From: Butyrivibrio sp. FCS014
GTDB lineage: Bacteria; Bacillota; Clostridia; Lachnospirales; Lachnospiraceae
Length of the DNA: 64,000 bases
Direction: 5' to 3'
Assembly (NCBI RefSeq): GCF_000526935.1
Contig: NZ_JAHA01000019.1
Location: 1,054,001 to 1,118,000 of the forward strand
The notes under the pieces were generated by a model. It saw only the letters and a program-made list of their open reading frames with translations. It was not told the origin of the DNA and made no database searches. This document shows positions 16,574-26,046 of this stretch, piece after piece. A program made the translations under genes and the position numbers. Within the stretch, counting starts at the first letter, position 1; each line of letters opens with the position of its first letter.

Positions 16574-17659
16574 TTATCTGTTTGCGTACATCTTCTCGTA
16601 GTACTTCTCGTAATCTCCGCTGGTAACGTGCTCCATCCACTCCTGGTGCTCAAAGTACCACTTGATGGTCTTGCGGATACCTTCCTTGAACATGGTCTCA
16701 GGTTCCCAGCCGATCTCTTTTTTGATCTTGTCAGGGGCGATTGCATAGCGGCGATCGTGTCCCTTTCTGTCGGTAACGTACTTGATAAGGTCGTAGGAGA
16801 GCTTCTCTTTTCTGGGATCGGAATCATCCAGCTCGTCCCTGAGTACGTCGATTATGGTCTTAACTATCTCAATGTTCTGCTTCTCATTGTGTCCGCCTAC
16901 GTTGTAGGTCTCGAAGAGTCTGCCCTTCTCCTGAACCATGTCGATGGCCTTGGCGTGGTCCTCAACATAGAGCCAGTCTCTTACATTCTTGCCGTCTCCG
17001 TATACAGGCAGGTCTTTGCCTGCAAGAGCGTTGTTGATGATAAGAGGGATCAGCTTCTCCGGGAACTGGTAAGGTCCGTAGTTGTTGGAGCAGTTGGTGA
17101 TGTTGGCGGGGAACTTGTAAGTGTCCATGTAGGCCTTCACCAGCATGTCTGAGCTTGCCTTACTTGCTGAGTAAGGGCTGTGAGGATCATAGGGTGTTGT
17201 CTCATAGAAGTAAGCGTTGGGATCCTCATCAAGAGAGCCGTAAACCTCATCAGTTGATACGTGGAGGAACTTCTTGCCCTCTTTAAAAGAGCCATCGGGA
17301 AGCTCCCAGGCTTTCTTGGCAGCGTTAAGCATTGTAGCTGTTCCAAGAACGTTGGTCTGAACAAAGACCTCGGGATTGACGATAGACCTGTCAACATGGC
17401 TCTCAGCCGCAAAGTGCACAACTCTGTCGATATCATTTTCCTCAAAGAGCTTATTGATGGCATCGCGGTCGCAGATGTCAGCCTTAACAAAGGTATAGTT
17501 CTCGCGGCCCTCGATGTCCTTGAGATTCTCAAGGTTTCCTGCGTAGGTCAGAGCATCCACATTGATGATGCGGATCTCATCCCCGTATTTCTTAAACATA
17601 TAGTGAATGTAGTTCGAGCCGATGAAGCCTGCTCCACCGGTAACCAGATAAGTTCTCAT
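16574..17659 (-). CDS. rfbB: dTDP-glucose 4,6-dehydratase
   Basis: A 361-residue short-chain dehydrogenase/reductase-type enzyme, the second step of dTDP-rhamnose synthesis. The NAD-binding motif [10 protein letters not shown] is at the N-terminus. The active-site STDEVYG and [11 protein letters not shown] (Tyr and Lys of YxxxK) are present, as is [17 protein letters not shown]. Length is slightly over the usual 340-350. It is followed at 13 bases by rfbA. Confidence 0.97.
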   Translation of the reverse strand: MRTYLVTGGAGFIGSNYIHYMFKKYGDEIRIINVDALTYAGNLENLKDIEGRENYTFVKADICDRDAINKLFEENDIDRVVHFAAESHVDRSIVNPEVFVQTNVLGTATMLNAAKKAWELPDGSFKEGKKFLHVSTDEVYGSLDEDPNAYFYETTPYDPHSPYSASKASSDMLVKAYMDTYKFPANITNCSNNYGPYQFPEKLIPLIINNALAGKDLPVYGDGKNVRDWLYVEDHAKAIDMVQEKGRLFETYNVGGHNEKQNIEIVKTIIDVLRDELDDSDPRKEKLSYDLIKYVTDRKGHDRRYAIAPDKIKKEIGWEPETMFKEGIRKTIKWYFEHQEWMEHVTSGDYEKYYEKMYANR

Positions 17660-17703
17660 GAAATCTGTCCTTTCATCTTAAAGTATTAAAAAACATAGTT
17701 TAA

Positions 17704-17873
17704 CTAACATAGTATAGCACAAGAAAGAGTCAAGTAGAAGAGACCCATGCTATAGCACATATATCTGCCCTGGGGGAAGATCATGGAACCTGTGATAAAG
17801 CAGTTCACAACGATCCCCGCCATGACAACAAAGCCCATGACAAGCACGAACCTGCCAAAGGTCCGCCGCCCCC
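17704..17873 (-). pseudogene. Displaced C-terminal tail of the membrane gene 17750-19213
   Basis: In the frame one base over from the upstream ORF, this stretch encodes a strongly hydrophobic ending (FVLVMGFVVMAGIVVNCF, then YCLTL-like TM residues) with its own stop at 17704. The upstream frame instead runs out into a Cys/His-rich sequence of non-membrane character. Removing one G from the five-G run (17869-17873, C on the plus strand) joins the two into one protein. It is either a real mutation, a slippage site or a sequencing error. Confidence 0.75.
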
Positions 17874-19213
17874 TCGGGAATTCCTCTGCCACGAAGATTC
17901 CTTATTCCCGTCCATATCATCAGCGCCAGGAAAATGCCGTAGATTATCAGAGAAACCGGTATCAGCACCTTGGGATAGACATTGGCGTTGGAGATCACAA
18001 AGGCCTTCAGGACATTTCCCCAGAATACGTAGGCTATGCCCCTATCCTGCCCGCTTGTGATCTTGTGAAAAGTCTCCTTAAGAAGAGTCCGGAAAAGAGC
18101 CTTCTCCACCTTGTTCTCCATGATTTGAGCATGAACTTCATCAAGTTCCGGGAAGGTGCGGGCCACGTACCTGTCCCCTGCGGGAAGCACCACATCAAAG
18201 CCTATGACATCGTAGGATAGGGCATAGTGCTCAACCATGGCTGTCCAGTCGCTGTTAAAGATCGTGGACTTTTCTTTTAACTCATAGCCGGGTGCGGAAT
18301 CGATAGTGAGCCCCTGCTCTATGCACTCACCATAGATCTCATCGTAGAGAGCGGTGATGCCGGGATACTCCTCTTCCAGCGGGGAAAAGAGCTCTCTATC
18401 CTCAGGAAGTGCTGTGTAAAGCACAGTATTAAGACCGCCCTTGCTGTCTCCAACATGGCCGGTAAACACGCCCCTTAAGGCATAGTTATAAGTTCTGTCA
18501 ATTAAATTGATTGCTGTAAAAGAGATGAGGATCGCAAGCAGCACAAGAAGAAACTTCTTGAGAGAGCGATACCTCTTTACAAAAAGATAGAGGACAAAAG
18601 CGCAGCCGCCCCAGATGATCAGGGTGATAAGCATCTGCTTGCGGACACTTGCAATAAGAAAGCCCATGAGTGCAAGGCGCACAAAGGCATTTTTGTCGTA
18701 ATCGATGAAACTCTCGATGAGAGTGATGTTAAACAGGATAAAAAGCGGCATGGCGATGGATTCCGTCATGATGGACTCGGAATACATAGAGCCCCTGCCT
18801 GCAACGAACCTGTTCAAGGCCGCCACCGCTATCTGGGAAAAGACAGCGATGAAACCTAAAGTGATGGCTCTTTTCCCGGAGAGGGACTTTGCGGCATGCC
18901 TGTAAACAAAGCGGCCCAGGGCATAGGTTGAGATCACCCAGAGGATGCTCTGGATGATCACTGCTACGAAGAGGTAGCGCTCCTGGCCGTAGAGGGGGGC
19001 TGTAAAGCCGAGTTTATTGCAGATGCCACGAAGGCACCAGAGAAACAGCGGGTACAGCGGCTCCCTTACGAAGGTCATATCTGTGTAGCTGGGACTGTCA
19101 ACGCACCACACCGGTCCGTCAAGAATCGCCAGTCCCAGGAAAAAAGCTGCAGAAATCCCGAAGGCGCCTATGCTGAAAGCCACTCCTTCTCTTTTCTGAT
19201 CATTACTTGCCAT
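17750..19213 (-). CDS. Polytopic membrane protein, frameshifted near its C-terminus
   Basis: 487 residues as read, with about ten to twelve hydrophobic segments. The first outer loop contains WCVDSPSYTDMTFVREPLYP, with acidic residues placed as in GT-C-like membrane transferases. A strong ribosome-binding site (AGGAGG) precedes the ATG. The last 33 residues (after about RNLRGRGIPEG) change to a soluble, Cys-rich composition, while the next frame carries the expected last two membrane segments to a stop at 17704. The undisturbed protein would therefore be about 500 residues. It lies between the GH25 gene and rfbB in the same operon. Specific function not recognised. Confidence 0.8.
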   Translation of the reverse strand: MASNDQKREGVAFSIGAFGISAAFFLGLAILDGPVWCVDSPSYTDMTFVREPLYPLFLWCLRGICNKLGFTAPLYGQERYLFVAVIIQSILWVISTYALGRFVYRHAAKSLSGKRAITLGFIAVFSQIAVAALNRFVAGRGSMYSESIMTESIAMPLFILFNITLIESFIDYDKNAFVRLALMGFLIASVRKQMLITLIIWGGCAFVLYLFVKRYRSLKKFLLVLLAILISFTAINLIDRTYNYALRGVFTGHVGDSKGGLNTVLYTALPEDRELFSPLEEEYPGITALYDEIYGECIEQGLTIDSAPGYELKEKSTIFNSDWTAMVEHYALSYDVIGFDVVLPAGDRYVARTFPELDEVHAQIMENKVEKALFRTLLKETFHKITSGQDRGIAYVFWGNVLKAFVISNANVYPKVLIPVSLIIYGIFLALMIWTGIRNLRGRGIPEGAADLWQVRACHGLCCHGGDRCELLYHRFHDLPPGQIYVL

Positions 19214-19229
19214 AGCCCCTCCTAAAAGG

Positions 19230-22200
19230 TTAATTGTAGGAGATATTCATATCTACATTGCCGGAAATGCCGGAAATTTTGCCCTTTGAGGTGTACTGCC
19301 ACATGTCGTATCTGGTGGCGTTGTAGGTAACCGAAGCTGCGTACTGGGCAAGCCAGATCTTGTAGTTGGTAAGAGATCCGGTATTGATGTGGCTGGTAAA
19401 CCAGGTCTTGTTGGCGTAAACGCCGGCTCTGTAGCCTGCATTCTGAACGGTTCCGCAGAATGCTTTGATGTTGGCGGTTCTCTGGCTTGCGGAGATCTTG
19501 TCGCCGCGGCCTCCGCTGCCCTCTACGTCAAGGTAGATGGGATAGCTCAGGCCATAGCCCCGCACCAGACTTATTGCCATGGAGGCCTCTTCTACGGCTT
19601 CCACCTCATTCACCGCCTGTGTAAAGAAATATACGCCGACTTTGAGGCCTGCTGCTGTTGCGCCCTGGATATTGGACCTGAACTTGGGATCCTCGATGAG
19701 GGCACCTGCGGAAGAGCCTCTGTAGCCGCATCTTATGATAACGAAATTAACACCGGAATTCTTGACCTGAGCCCAGTTAATGCTGCCGTTCCACTTGCTG
19801 ACGTCTATACCCATGACACCTGAGGATGAGGACAGCACGCCGTCTCCGTTAAAAGAGTACTTGGCTCCCTGGATGACCTGCTCGCCGGTCACATAGTTTC
19901 CGTTCTTGTCGTAGTAATAAGTGTTTCCGTTTATGGTCCACCAGCCGTATCTTGTGCCGGTGTTCTCCTTGTTCTCCTTACGAAGGTAAAGAGTCTTCTT
20001 GCCGTAGTAGTCGTCGTAGGTAGCTTCTCTCCAGCTGCCGTCGTCATTCTTGACGTAGACGATGTTGCCGTTCTTATCCTTAAGGACTGTCTTGTTGGAC
20101 TCAACAACAACCTCTACTGTAGCGTCGGCATACTTGTCAGCGGAAACAGTGATGGTTGCGCTTCCTGCACCGACACCTGTAACCTTGCCATCCTTGTCCA
20201 CTGTGGCAACAGAGTCCTTGGAGGACTTGAAAGTAATCTTTTCAGGACCCTTGGCTGTGATCTTGGAGGATCCGCCAACCTTCAGGGTAAGCTTTGTGGC
20301 GTTGAGCTCCATCTTGAGCTTGTCGCCCTCAGCTACCTTAACGGTTACTTTGCCGTCGTTGTAGTCATCGGCCTTGAGAGTGATGGTAGCTGTACCTGCT
20401 GCAACAGCAGTAACTGTGCCATCTTCTGCAACGGTTGCGATCTTGGCATCGGAAGATTCGTACTTCACCTTGGAAGGTGCCTCTGTAAGAGCGATCTTCT
20501 CCTTGTCACCGATCTTGAGGGCAAGCTCTGCCTTTGTTATCTTGAAGGTCTTCTTCTCTACAGCTGCAGTATCTACATGGACGCTGACCGTAGCATCTTT
20601 ATACTTGTCTGCGGTGATGGTAATGGTTGCATCACCGGCTTTAACTGCCTTTACTTTGCCGCCGGATACTGTGGCTACTGCTTCATTGGAAGACTTGAAT
20701 GAAGGGCTTGAAGGGCCTGTTACTGTAATGGTAGCCTCCTCACCTTCCTTGATGGTGATGGAGGAAGGGGATACCTGCATATCCTTTATCTCTTCAACGG
20801 GAGGTGTGGTACCGCCTTCGCCGGCGCCTGACCCGCTGCCTGAGCCGGTATTTCCGCCGGAACCGCTATCTGTTCCGCCGCCTTCACCTGTATTGCCGGA
20901 GCCGGAGCCATCGCCTGAACCACCGGTATTTCCGCCGGAGCCGCTGTCTGTTCCGCCGCCTTCACCGGTATTACCGGAACCTGAACCATCGCCTGTGTTT
21001 CCGGAACCACTCTCACCGGTATTGCCCGAGCCACTTTCGCCGGTATTTCCGCCGGAGCTGCCTTCACCGGTGTTGTCCGAACCGCCTTCTGTTCTGCCAA
21101 GATAAGTCCTGTTTGCAACTACCTTGGTCCTTGCTGCGGTGTATATGTTTGTTCCCGTTGCAGCCTTACCTGTGGTGTAAGGAGCAGGGATATCGTTTCT
21201 GTTGATCTCTTCGTACTTGTACTTCTCCTGACTGCCTGATGAAGTGTTCTGATTACTCTCAACCCATTCAACAGTGTCTGTAAGCTGGGATTCAACAACA
21301 GTCTTCTCTGCTGTATCCTCAACTGCTGCGTTGATCTGGGATTCCTTCTTGATCTCGTCGCTGACATCAACAGCCTTCATCTCTACCTGATCCTTAACGG
21401 TAAGGGTCTGGGTAGAAGTATCAAGCTTGTAGTTCTCATACTCGGATCCAAGAGCCCTGGGTGTGATCTTGTACTTGCCGGCAGTTATGTCCTTCTTATA
21501 AATGATTCCGTCCTTGTCGTGGTCATCATAAGTAATCTTTGTTCCGTCGGGAGTCACAACATCAATCTCAAAATGAACATTGCTGATGAGCTTCTTAGTC
21601 TCGGAGTTGATGAACTTGACCTTCATGTCGCTCTTGATTGAGGTGAGGGTCACCTTGATGTTTATAGTCTTGTTCTCCTCTACAACTTCTTCCTCAATCT
21701 GCTCTTCGGTAAGTTCCTCTTCCGCAACAAGACCTGCTGCCAGAGCCTTGGCCTTCTGGGCATCAGCCATTGCAATAAGTCCGCTCTGACCCACAACTGT
21801 GGTTTCATTAAGTGACTGTCCGATTTCAACAAAAGAATCTATCTCATTCTTCCTGTCCATGGCCTTGGAATAATAATTGGCCATAACAATACCACCTGCC
21901 ACGAGAAGCACTGCCACAAACATGGCGATACGCTCCACTGCGCCGGTGTTCTTGAAAAAGTCTACAATCTTGCCCCCGGCAACTGCCAAAGGATTGGGTC
22001 CGGAGTGTCTTCGAGAGCTGCGGCCTGAGCGATTGTCACGGCCTGAATGGCTGCCGCGGCTTGAACGTCCGGCTTCACGTGATCCGCGTCCTGCGCCGTA
22101 GGCTGCTGCGTAGCGGTCGTCTTCATCATCCTCGTAGTAACGGTCGTCCTCGTCAGGATAATCCTCTTCATCGTATTCCCTGTCGAACTCCTCGTCCTCG

Positions 22201-22883
22201 GGGTAGTCATCGTCTTCGTCCGCGTAGCCCTCGTCATCACCGCCGTACTCACGCTCGAATTCATCATCGCGGTAGTCGTCGTCATCATCGTCTTCGTCGT
22301 ACTCGCGGTCGAGGTCTTCTACATCGTCGGAGTTTGCTCGGTAGTTGTCATCTTCATCAGGATAATCTTCATCCTCATAGTACTCATCATCCGAGTATGA
22401 ATCATCCTCAGATAAATCATCATTCTCCGAAGACTCCGCTTCATTTTCTTCGATAGCCTCACGACTTCTCTCGAATGCTGCTACGTGAATGATATTGGAA
22501 GCGTTATCTGAAGCGACGTCCTCGCGCTCCATGGCCTCATCCACATCGTCCTTATCCCATGCTGCAGTATCTGCGTAATCATCTACATCTTCCGCATTCC
22601 AGGACTCAGTCTCGATGAAGGGTTCTTCTTCGTCAGAATTGCCTTCATCGGAATAGCCTTCGTCAGCGTTGTCATCGCCGTAATCCGCATCGTCTGCGTA
22701 ATCCTCATCTTCATAATCTTCGTCGGCGTAGTCATCATCCGCGTAATCTTCCTCGGAATAGTCCTCGTCTGCGTAATCTGCGTCGTCGTTGCGATAGTAA
22801 TCATCGCGTCTGTAATTTTCCTGTCTCTTTGCAGGACGTCTCCTGCGTGTTTTTCTGTTAAAAATTCCTAATCCTTTTTTCAT
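19230..22883 (-). CDS. Membrane-anchored GH25 lysozyme-like protein with Ig-like repeats
   Basis: A 1217-residue modular protein. Residues about 27-255 are extremely acidic with repeated YADEDY/DDDY units, and 260-295 are Arg/Ser-rich. One membrane segment at about 317-336 implies a cytoplasmic acidic head and an outside C-terminus. Outside are a SpaA/Cna-like beta region, a Gly/Ser/Thr linker (599-695), three bacterial Ig-like domains (about 702-771, 778-850, 857-928), a short choline-binding-like wall repeat (WWTINGNTYYYDKNGNY), and a GH25 domain (1022-1217). The latter has Asp1027 in GIDVSKW and the DVEG motif at 1119-1122. GH25 enzymes cleave peptidoglycan. It is first in the polysaccharide operon and may help anchor, make room for, or localise the exported glycan. 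That role is inference. Confidence 0.92.
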   Translation of the reverse strand: MKKGLGIFNRKTRRRRPAKRQENYRRDDYYRNDDADYADEDYSEEDYADDDYADEDYEDEDYADDADYGDDNADEGYSDEGNSDEEEPFIETESWNAEDVDDYADTAAWDKDDVDEAMEREDVASDNASNIIHVAAFERSREAIEENEAESSENDDLSEDDSYSDDEYYEDEDYPDEDDNYRANSDDVEDLDREYDEDDDDDDYRDDEFEREYGGDDEGYADEDDDYPEDEEFDREYDEEDYPDEDDRYYEDDEDDRYAAAYGAGRGSREAGRSSRGSHSGRDNRSGRSSRRHSGPNPLAVAGGKIVDFFKNTGAVERIAMFVAVLLVAGGIVMANYYSKAMDRKNEIDSFVEIGQSLNETTVVGQSGLIAMADAQKAKALAAGLVAEEELTEEQIEEEVVEENKTINIKVTLTSIKSDMKVKFINSETKKLISNVHFEIDVVTPDGTKITYDDHDKDGIIYKKDITAGKYKITPRALGSEYENYKLDTSTQTLTVKDQVEMKAVDVSDEIKKESQINAAVEDTAEKTVVESQLTDTVEWVESNQNTSSGSQEKYKYEEINRNDIPAPYTTGKAATGTNIYTAARTKVVANRTYLGRTEGGSDNTGEGSSGGNTGESGSGNTGESGSGNTGDGSGSGNTGEGGGTDSGSGGNTGGSGDGSGSGNTGEGGGTDSGSGGNTGSGSGSGAGEGGTTPPVEEIKDMQVSPSSITIKEGEEATITVTGPSSPSFKSSNEAVATVSGGKVKAVKAGDATITITADKYKDATVSVHVDTAAVEKKTFKITKAELALKIGDKEKIALTEAPSKVKYESSDAKIATVAEDGTVTAVAAGTATITLKADDYNDGKVTVKVAEGDKLKMELNATKLTLKVGGSSKITAKGPEKITFKSSKDSVATVDKDGKVTGVGAGSATITVSADKYADATVEVVVESNKTVLKDKNGNIVYVKNDDGSWREATYDDYYGKKTLYLRKENKENTGTRYGWWTINGNTYYYDKNGNYVTGEQVIQGAKYSFNGDGVLSSSSGVMGIDVSKWNGSINWAQVKNSGVNFVIIRCGYRGSSAGALIEDPKFRSNIQGATAAGLKVGVYFFTQAVNEVEAVEEASMAISLVRGYGLSYPIYLDVEGSGGRGDKISASQRTANIKAFCGTVQNAGYRAGVYANKTWFTSHINTGSLTNYKIWLAQYAASVTYNATRYDMWQYTSKGKISGISGNVDMNISYN
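20832..20993 (-). repeat. Gly/Ser-linker tandem repeat in the GH25 gene
   Basis: Two copies of a unit of about 78 bases encode a 26-residue linker motif (GDGSGSGNTGEGGGTDSG plus a short extension), surrounded by shorter GNTGESGS variants. The copies are close to identical in sequence, so linker length could vary by slippage or recombination between strains. Confidence 0.7.
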
Positions 22884-22947
22884 ACCTCTTCATCCCCATA
22901 CCAACATCTTGTGGTAAACAGACTTTAACCACTATATCTCATAGTAG

Positions 22948-22976
22948 ATTGTAGCATTTATCCATAGCACTGGCAA
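22948..22976 (-). promoter_or_regulatory. Sigma-A-type promoter of the polysaccharide operon
   Basis: TTGCCA (22976-22971) and TACAAT (22953-22948) on the minus strand are separated by exactly 17 bases. The start of transcription would be near 22941, about 58 bases before the ATG of the GH25 gene. A terminator for the preceding operon lies just upstream at 23043-23012, which supports a new transcription unit beginning here. Confidence 0.75.
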
Positions 22977-23001
22977 ATCGCTGCTACTTTTAGGCGTATT
23001 T

Positions 23002-23262
23002 TCACATCTTATAAAACAAGGAGTCGGACAAGCGACTCCTTGTAAAGGTCATATAATATGTATGGACAGCCTTTGTATTGCCGGCTTCATTCTTTGTAAC
23101 TATATTCATAAGTGTAAGTCCCTCACCGATGTCATAAAGATCAGTTTCTCGCTCTGAAGCAGTGTATTTATTCATCATCCGACGTGTCGCCTTTAATAAA
23201 TGCCATGATTCATCATCCACATTGACTGAATCCGCAGTCATCCTGACTTTTTCAATAGCCAT
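23002..23262 (-). CDS. Small hypothetical protein
   Basis: An 86-residue protein of unknown family with no signal or membrane segment. It is rich in charged residues (SERETDLYDIGEGL), and its last 14 codons overlap the stem of a terminator. No good ribosome-binding site precedes the ATG at 23262. It follows the YfhO gene by 29 bases in the same direction. Upstream, in another frame, a short ORF starts MDFEAWLLKKSG and stops at the point where this frame continues MTADSVNVDD, so the gene could have suffered a one-base change. That is only a suggestion. Confidence 0.45.
   Translation of the reverse strand: MAIEKVRMTADSVNVDDESWHLLKATRRMMNKYTASERETDLYDIGEGLTLMNIVTKNEAGNTKAVHTYYMTFTRSRLSDSLFYKM
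23012..23043 (-). terminator. Rho-independent terminator closing the YfhO operon
   Basis: A perfect 11-base stem (ACAAGGAGTCG at 23016-23026 with its complement at 23033-23043) and a six-base loop, followed on the minus strand by TTTTAT. It overlaps the 3' end of the small ORF 23002-23262 and lies just upstream of the promoter for the GH25-led operon. Confidence 0.85.
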
Positions 23263-23291
23263 GCTTCAAAATCCATTTAATGATTAGAGAT

Positions 23292-25703
23292 TCAAAAGTC
23301 ATTATCTTTATGGTTAAAAACCATGAGTAACGATAGCGTGATAAGGATAAATGCGCTAATAAATGAGGAGAGCACACCGAGGGTGAGACCCTGCAGATGG
23401 TAAGTGGCCTTGATTTGGTGTTCTCCTGCTTCGAGCTCGAGGAGCGTAAGACCACCGCTTTTGATGGCTTTTGTCTCTTTTCCGTCTACTGTGATTTTAA
23501 AACCCTCGTCATAGGGAATTGAAAAATAAACAAGAGATCTTGTGTCGTAATCGGATATAGCACTGAAACCACTGCTGTTTCTTTCAAAACTTTTGAGAGC
23601 CATGGCGGTGTTTTTTTCTGTGGCTCTTTTGATGCAGGGATTTAAAAACAGTGCATCCCCTTCGCTATATTTTATATCTTCATCTATGATGTTCAGTATG
23701 TCGTCTGAAGAAAGGACAGGAACAATATCCGAAAGGGATTCAATTTCCTCATCTTCGACGACAGAGGCATACAGTAGGGCAATACCTCTCTTTTCCACGG
23801 GAAGTTCCATGAGGGAACTCTTAGAGATAATGGCGCTTGTCCTGTAACCTATGGGGCAGGCGTTCATTTCGTAAACATCCCATTTCTTACCGTCCACCGT
23901 AAAGATGTCTTCGAGTTTTTTCCCCTCCGAATAAATGTAGTCGGGGTAGCGCTCCGTGGTGTTGGTCTCGGAGAGCATGAGATACCTTCCTCCGAGGAGC
24001 TCGGGGAGTCCAGCGGTAAAGCCTTTGTTAGCCCTTCGGCTCACATCCCAGTAGCCAAAGAGCTCATCGAATTCAATGATGGAATTGCTGGTGGTGGAGG
24101 AGTATCCGGACAGACCCGCGGCATTCTCCTGCCTGTTATAGAGTATGATGGGATTTTTGTAATTACGGAACCTGTAGGCCTCGCCCGGATCCGGCATCAT
24201 AGCCCCCGCTCTGTAGATGTTCACATACTCATCCTTGGTGATATAGGCGTTCCGCCTGTAAATGTACTCTGTAAAGCCAAGAGTGATCATGCTGCATAGC
24301 ATTATTCCTGAGATGATAACAAGGGCAAAGCCTTTTGCCATCTTCTTTTGAACAGTAGCATTCTTGCTGTTTCTGAGTAAGTCAGTGACAAGAACTGCAC
24401 CTGTGCAAACGAGGGAAAATAGCACCATCACCACAAATCTACCTTTGTGAAATACAAGACTCTGGCCTTCTTCATCCCTAACAAACCAGATTGCTGTGGC
24501 AATCACTGTGATGAAGGCAGCCTGTATTAGGGCTGAGAGTCTTATGTTGTAGTTCCTAGCATCCTCGAGCACAATCGCCGACATTGCAGCCATAAGGAGT
24601 ATGAGAAAGTACCACCACCTGGAGTAGATTATGGTAAACAGCAGGAACACGCCGTTTCCAATGGGGATAAAGGACATCGCAAAGAGACAGATCACAAGCG
24701 AAGAGAGTCTGTCCCTATTCTTTATAAGATATGCAATAACAAATACCATTCCCACAAAGGGCAGATAGCAGGAGGTCGATGTCCACACCCGATTCAGAAG
24801 AGCTGTTTCATCCAGCATTATATCCCCAGGGAGGAATATCCCTTTTAAGATGTATATAATGGTCTTAAAGTCGTATAGGTAAAGGTTGGAGTCGATGCCG
24901 CGGTCTGCCCTCTCATTTCCCATGATGTAGATGATGCTGGGTATAAATACTATGCCAGAAAGGCCGACACCAAGGCTGCCAAAGGTCGCTGTTACGAGCG
25001 TCCTTTTGAGGAAGTCCGATATTTTTTCCCTGTTCATAAAGACGAAGTAAATCACGGCCGCCACCACGCTCTGGATGAAGAACACATAGTTAGCGAGACA
25101 GTTGATGGCAACTGAGAAAGAGAAAAAGATCCCTGCTTTTGTGAGATTCCTTTTACTGTCAGCTCTTATGATATCGTCAAGACTTATCAGCATCAGGGGA
25201 AAAATGGCTGTAACGTCGTGGAATATAAAAAAAACTATGTTGGTGCACTGGAACCCTGAAAAAGCGTAGAGCAGAGCCCCCGCCATGGCAGCCTGCTCGG
25301 TCCTCGTGAATCTCCTTATAAAGAACAAGGAGGTGTAGCAGGCGACAATATACTTGAGAAGCACGGCAACTGAGACAATATAGGGTATAAATGCCCTGGG
25401 AACAAGGAATATGAGGTAGCTAAAGATGCTCCCCAGACCATAGTAGCCGTAGGCATAGAACATGGGAGTGCCAAGATCGAATCTCCAGTAGTAAGTGTTA
25501 AAGCCGTGTTCGAATGCATCTCTGAAATTGAATAGAAAAGGAAGCATCTGCTCGTCGAAGTCGTTGGAAATAAAATAGAATCCCTTGCCCATAATGGTTG
25601 GATACAGTATGGGGACAATAGCCGTTATAAAACACAGTAGGAGAAAAAGATATTTATTCTTTCCCGATAGAGGCATTGAAATTTCTTTTTTTGAAGTGCT
25701 CAT
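23292..25703 (-). CDS. YfhO family membrane protein
   Basis: An 803-residue polytopic protein with at least twelve hydrophobic segments. A large outer domain (about 480-770) is followed by a final membrane anchor. The ending with YFSIPYDEGFKITVDG and ELEAGEHQIKATY is characteristic of YfhO proteins, which belong to the GT-C group. In Bacillus and Listeria, relatives transfer sugars onto teichoic or lipoteichoic acids using undecaprenyl-phosphate donors. The first outer loop contains SNDFDEQMLPF with acidic residues. AAGGAAG precedes the ATG. It is the main gene of a short operon that starts at the small anchored protein 25719-26007. Acceptor not determined. Confidence 0.92.
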   Translation of the reverse strand: MSTSKKEISMPLSGKNKYLFLLLCFITAIVPILYPTIMGKGFYFISNDFDEQMLPFLFNFRDAFEHGFNTYYWRFDLGTPMFYAYGYYGLGSIFSYLIFLVPRAFIPYIVSVAVLLKYIVACYTSLFFIRRFTRTEQAAMAGALLYAFSGFQCTNIVFFIFHDVTAIFPLMLISLDDIIRADSKRNLTKAGIFFSFSVAINCLANYVFFIQSVVAAVIYFVFMNREKISDFLKRTLVTATFGSLGVGLSGIVFIPSIIYIMGNERADRGIDSNLYLYDFKTIIYILKGIFLPGDIMLDETALLNRVWTSTSCYLPFVGMVFVIAYLIKNRDRLSSLVICLFAMSFIPIGNGVFLLFTIIYSRWWYFLILLMAAMSAIVLEDARNYNIRLSALIQAAFITVIATAIWFVRDEEGQSLVFHKGRFVVMVLFSLVCTGAVLVTDLLRNSKNATVQKKMAKGFALVIISGIMLCSMITLGFTEYIYRRNAYITKDEYVNIYRAGAMMPDPGEAYRFRNYKNPIILYNRQENAAGLSGYSSTTSNSIIEFDELFGYWDVSRRANKGFTAGLPELLGGRYLMLSETNTTERYPDYIYSEGKKLEDIFTVDGKKWDVYEMNACPIGYRTSAIISKSSLMELPVEKRGIALLYASVVEDEEIESLSDIVPVLSSDDILNIIDEDIKYSEGDALFLNPCIKRATEKNTAMALKSFERNSSGFSAISDYDTRSLVYFSIPYDEGFKITVDGKETKAIKSGGLTLLELEAGEHQIKATYHLQGLTLGVLSSFISAFILITLSLLMVFNHKDNDF

Positions 25704-25718
25704 ATATTCTTCCTTGTA

Positions 25719-26007
25719 CTATTCATGGGATATGGAAACAGTATTGAGGTCAAAAAACTTGGCGTAGGAGACATTGACAGGGGCATCCGGATCTTCAGAG
25801 AGTCCCATTCCGTACATGCTCCTGTTGTATATGGCTACCCTCAGAGTACTGCTGACAAATTTGTCAATTACGTCTTTTACAGCGCCCTCGTAAGCGTAAT
25901 TGTCCTCGCACAAATAAGCATATCCCGTTCCAAGTGCAACGGATACAATACAGAATGCAGATGTGAGCAAGCAAATGACAACACGGAGATTTTTTTTTTA
26001 TCTTCAA
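25719..26007 (-). pseudogene. Small membrane-anchored protein interrupted at an A10 tract
   Basis: Reading from a TTG at 26007 with GGAGA seven bases upstream, the protein begins KIKKK and then meets ten consecutive A residues (T at 25990-25999 on the plus strand). With nine A residues the frame continues as NLRVVICLLTSAFCIVSVAL (a signal anchor), then a soluble part ending DLNTVSISHE at 25719, about 95 residues in all. With ten it goes into a Cys-rich, non-membrane frame. The promoter at 26075-26047 supports this start. The tract could allow transcriptional slippage, could be a mutation, or could be a sequencing artefact. Function unknown; it is directly upstream of YfhO. Confidence 0.65.
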
Positions 26008-26046
26008 GGCGATTTCTCCGGAGACTATTACGTTTAGACTTTGAAG

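Noticed and set aside
15691..16827. Long start for rfbA giving 378 residues
   Set aside because: The extra 89 residues overlap rfbB and are unlike the family; the normal start at 16560 is clear.
20832..20993. The repeats in the GH25 gene as a CRISPR or regulatory array
   Set aside because: They are in frame, encode Gly/Ser linker, and have no spacers.
20374..21105. A 243-codon Pro/Ser/Val-rich open frame on the plus strand
   Set aside because: It is the antisense shadow of the Gly/Ser linker and Ig-like repeats of the GH25 gene.
22061..22456. Arg/His-rich open frame on the plus strand
   Set aside because: It is antisense to the acidic repeat region of the GH25 gene and reflects its repetitive codons.
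23002..23290. Integrase-like start MDFEAWLLKKSG followed by a frameshift into the 86-residue ORF
   Set aside because: The similarity is too short, and joining the frames needs an unproven base insertion.
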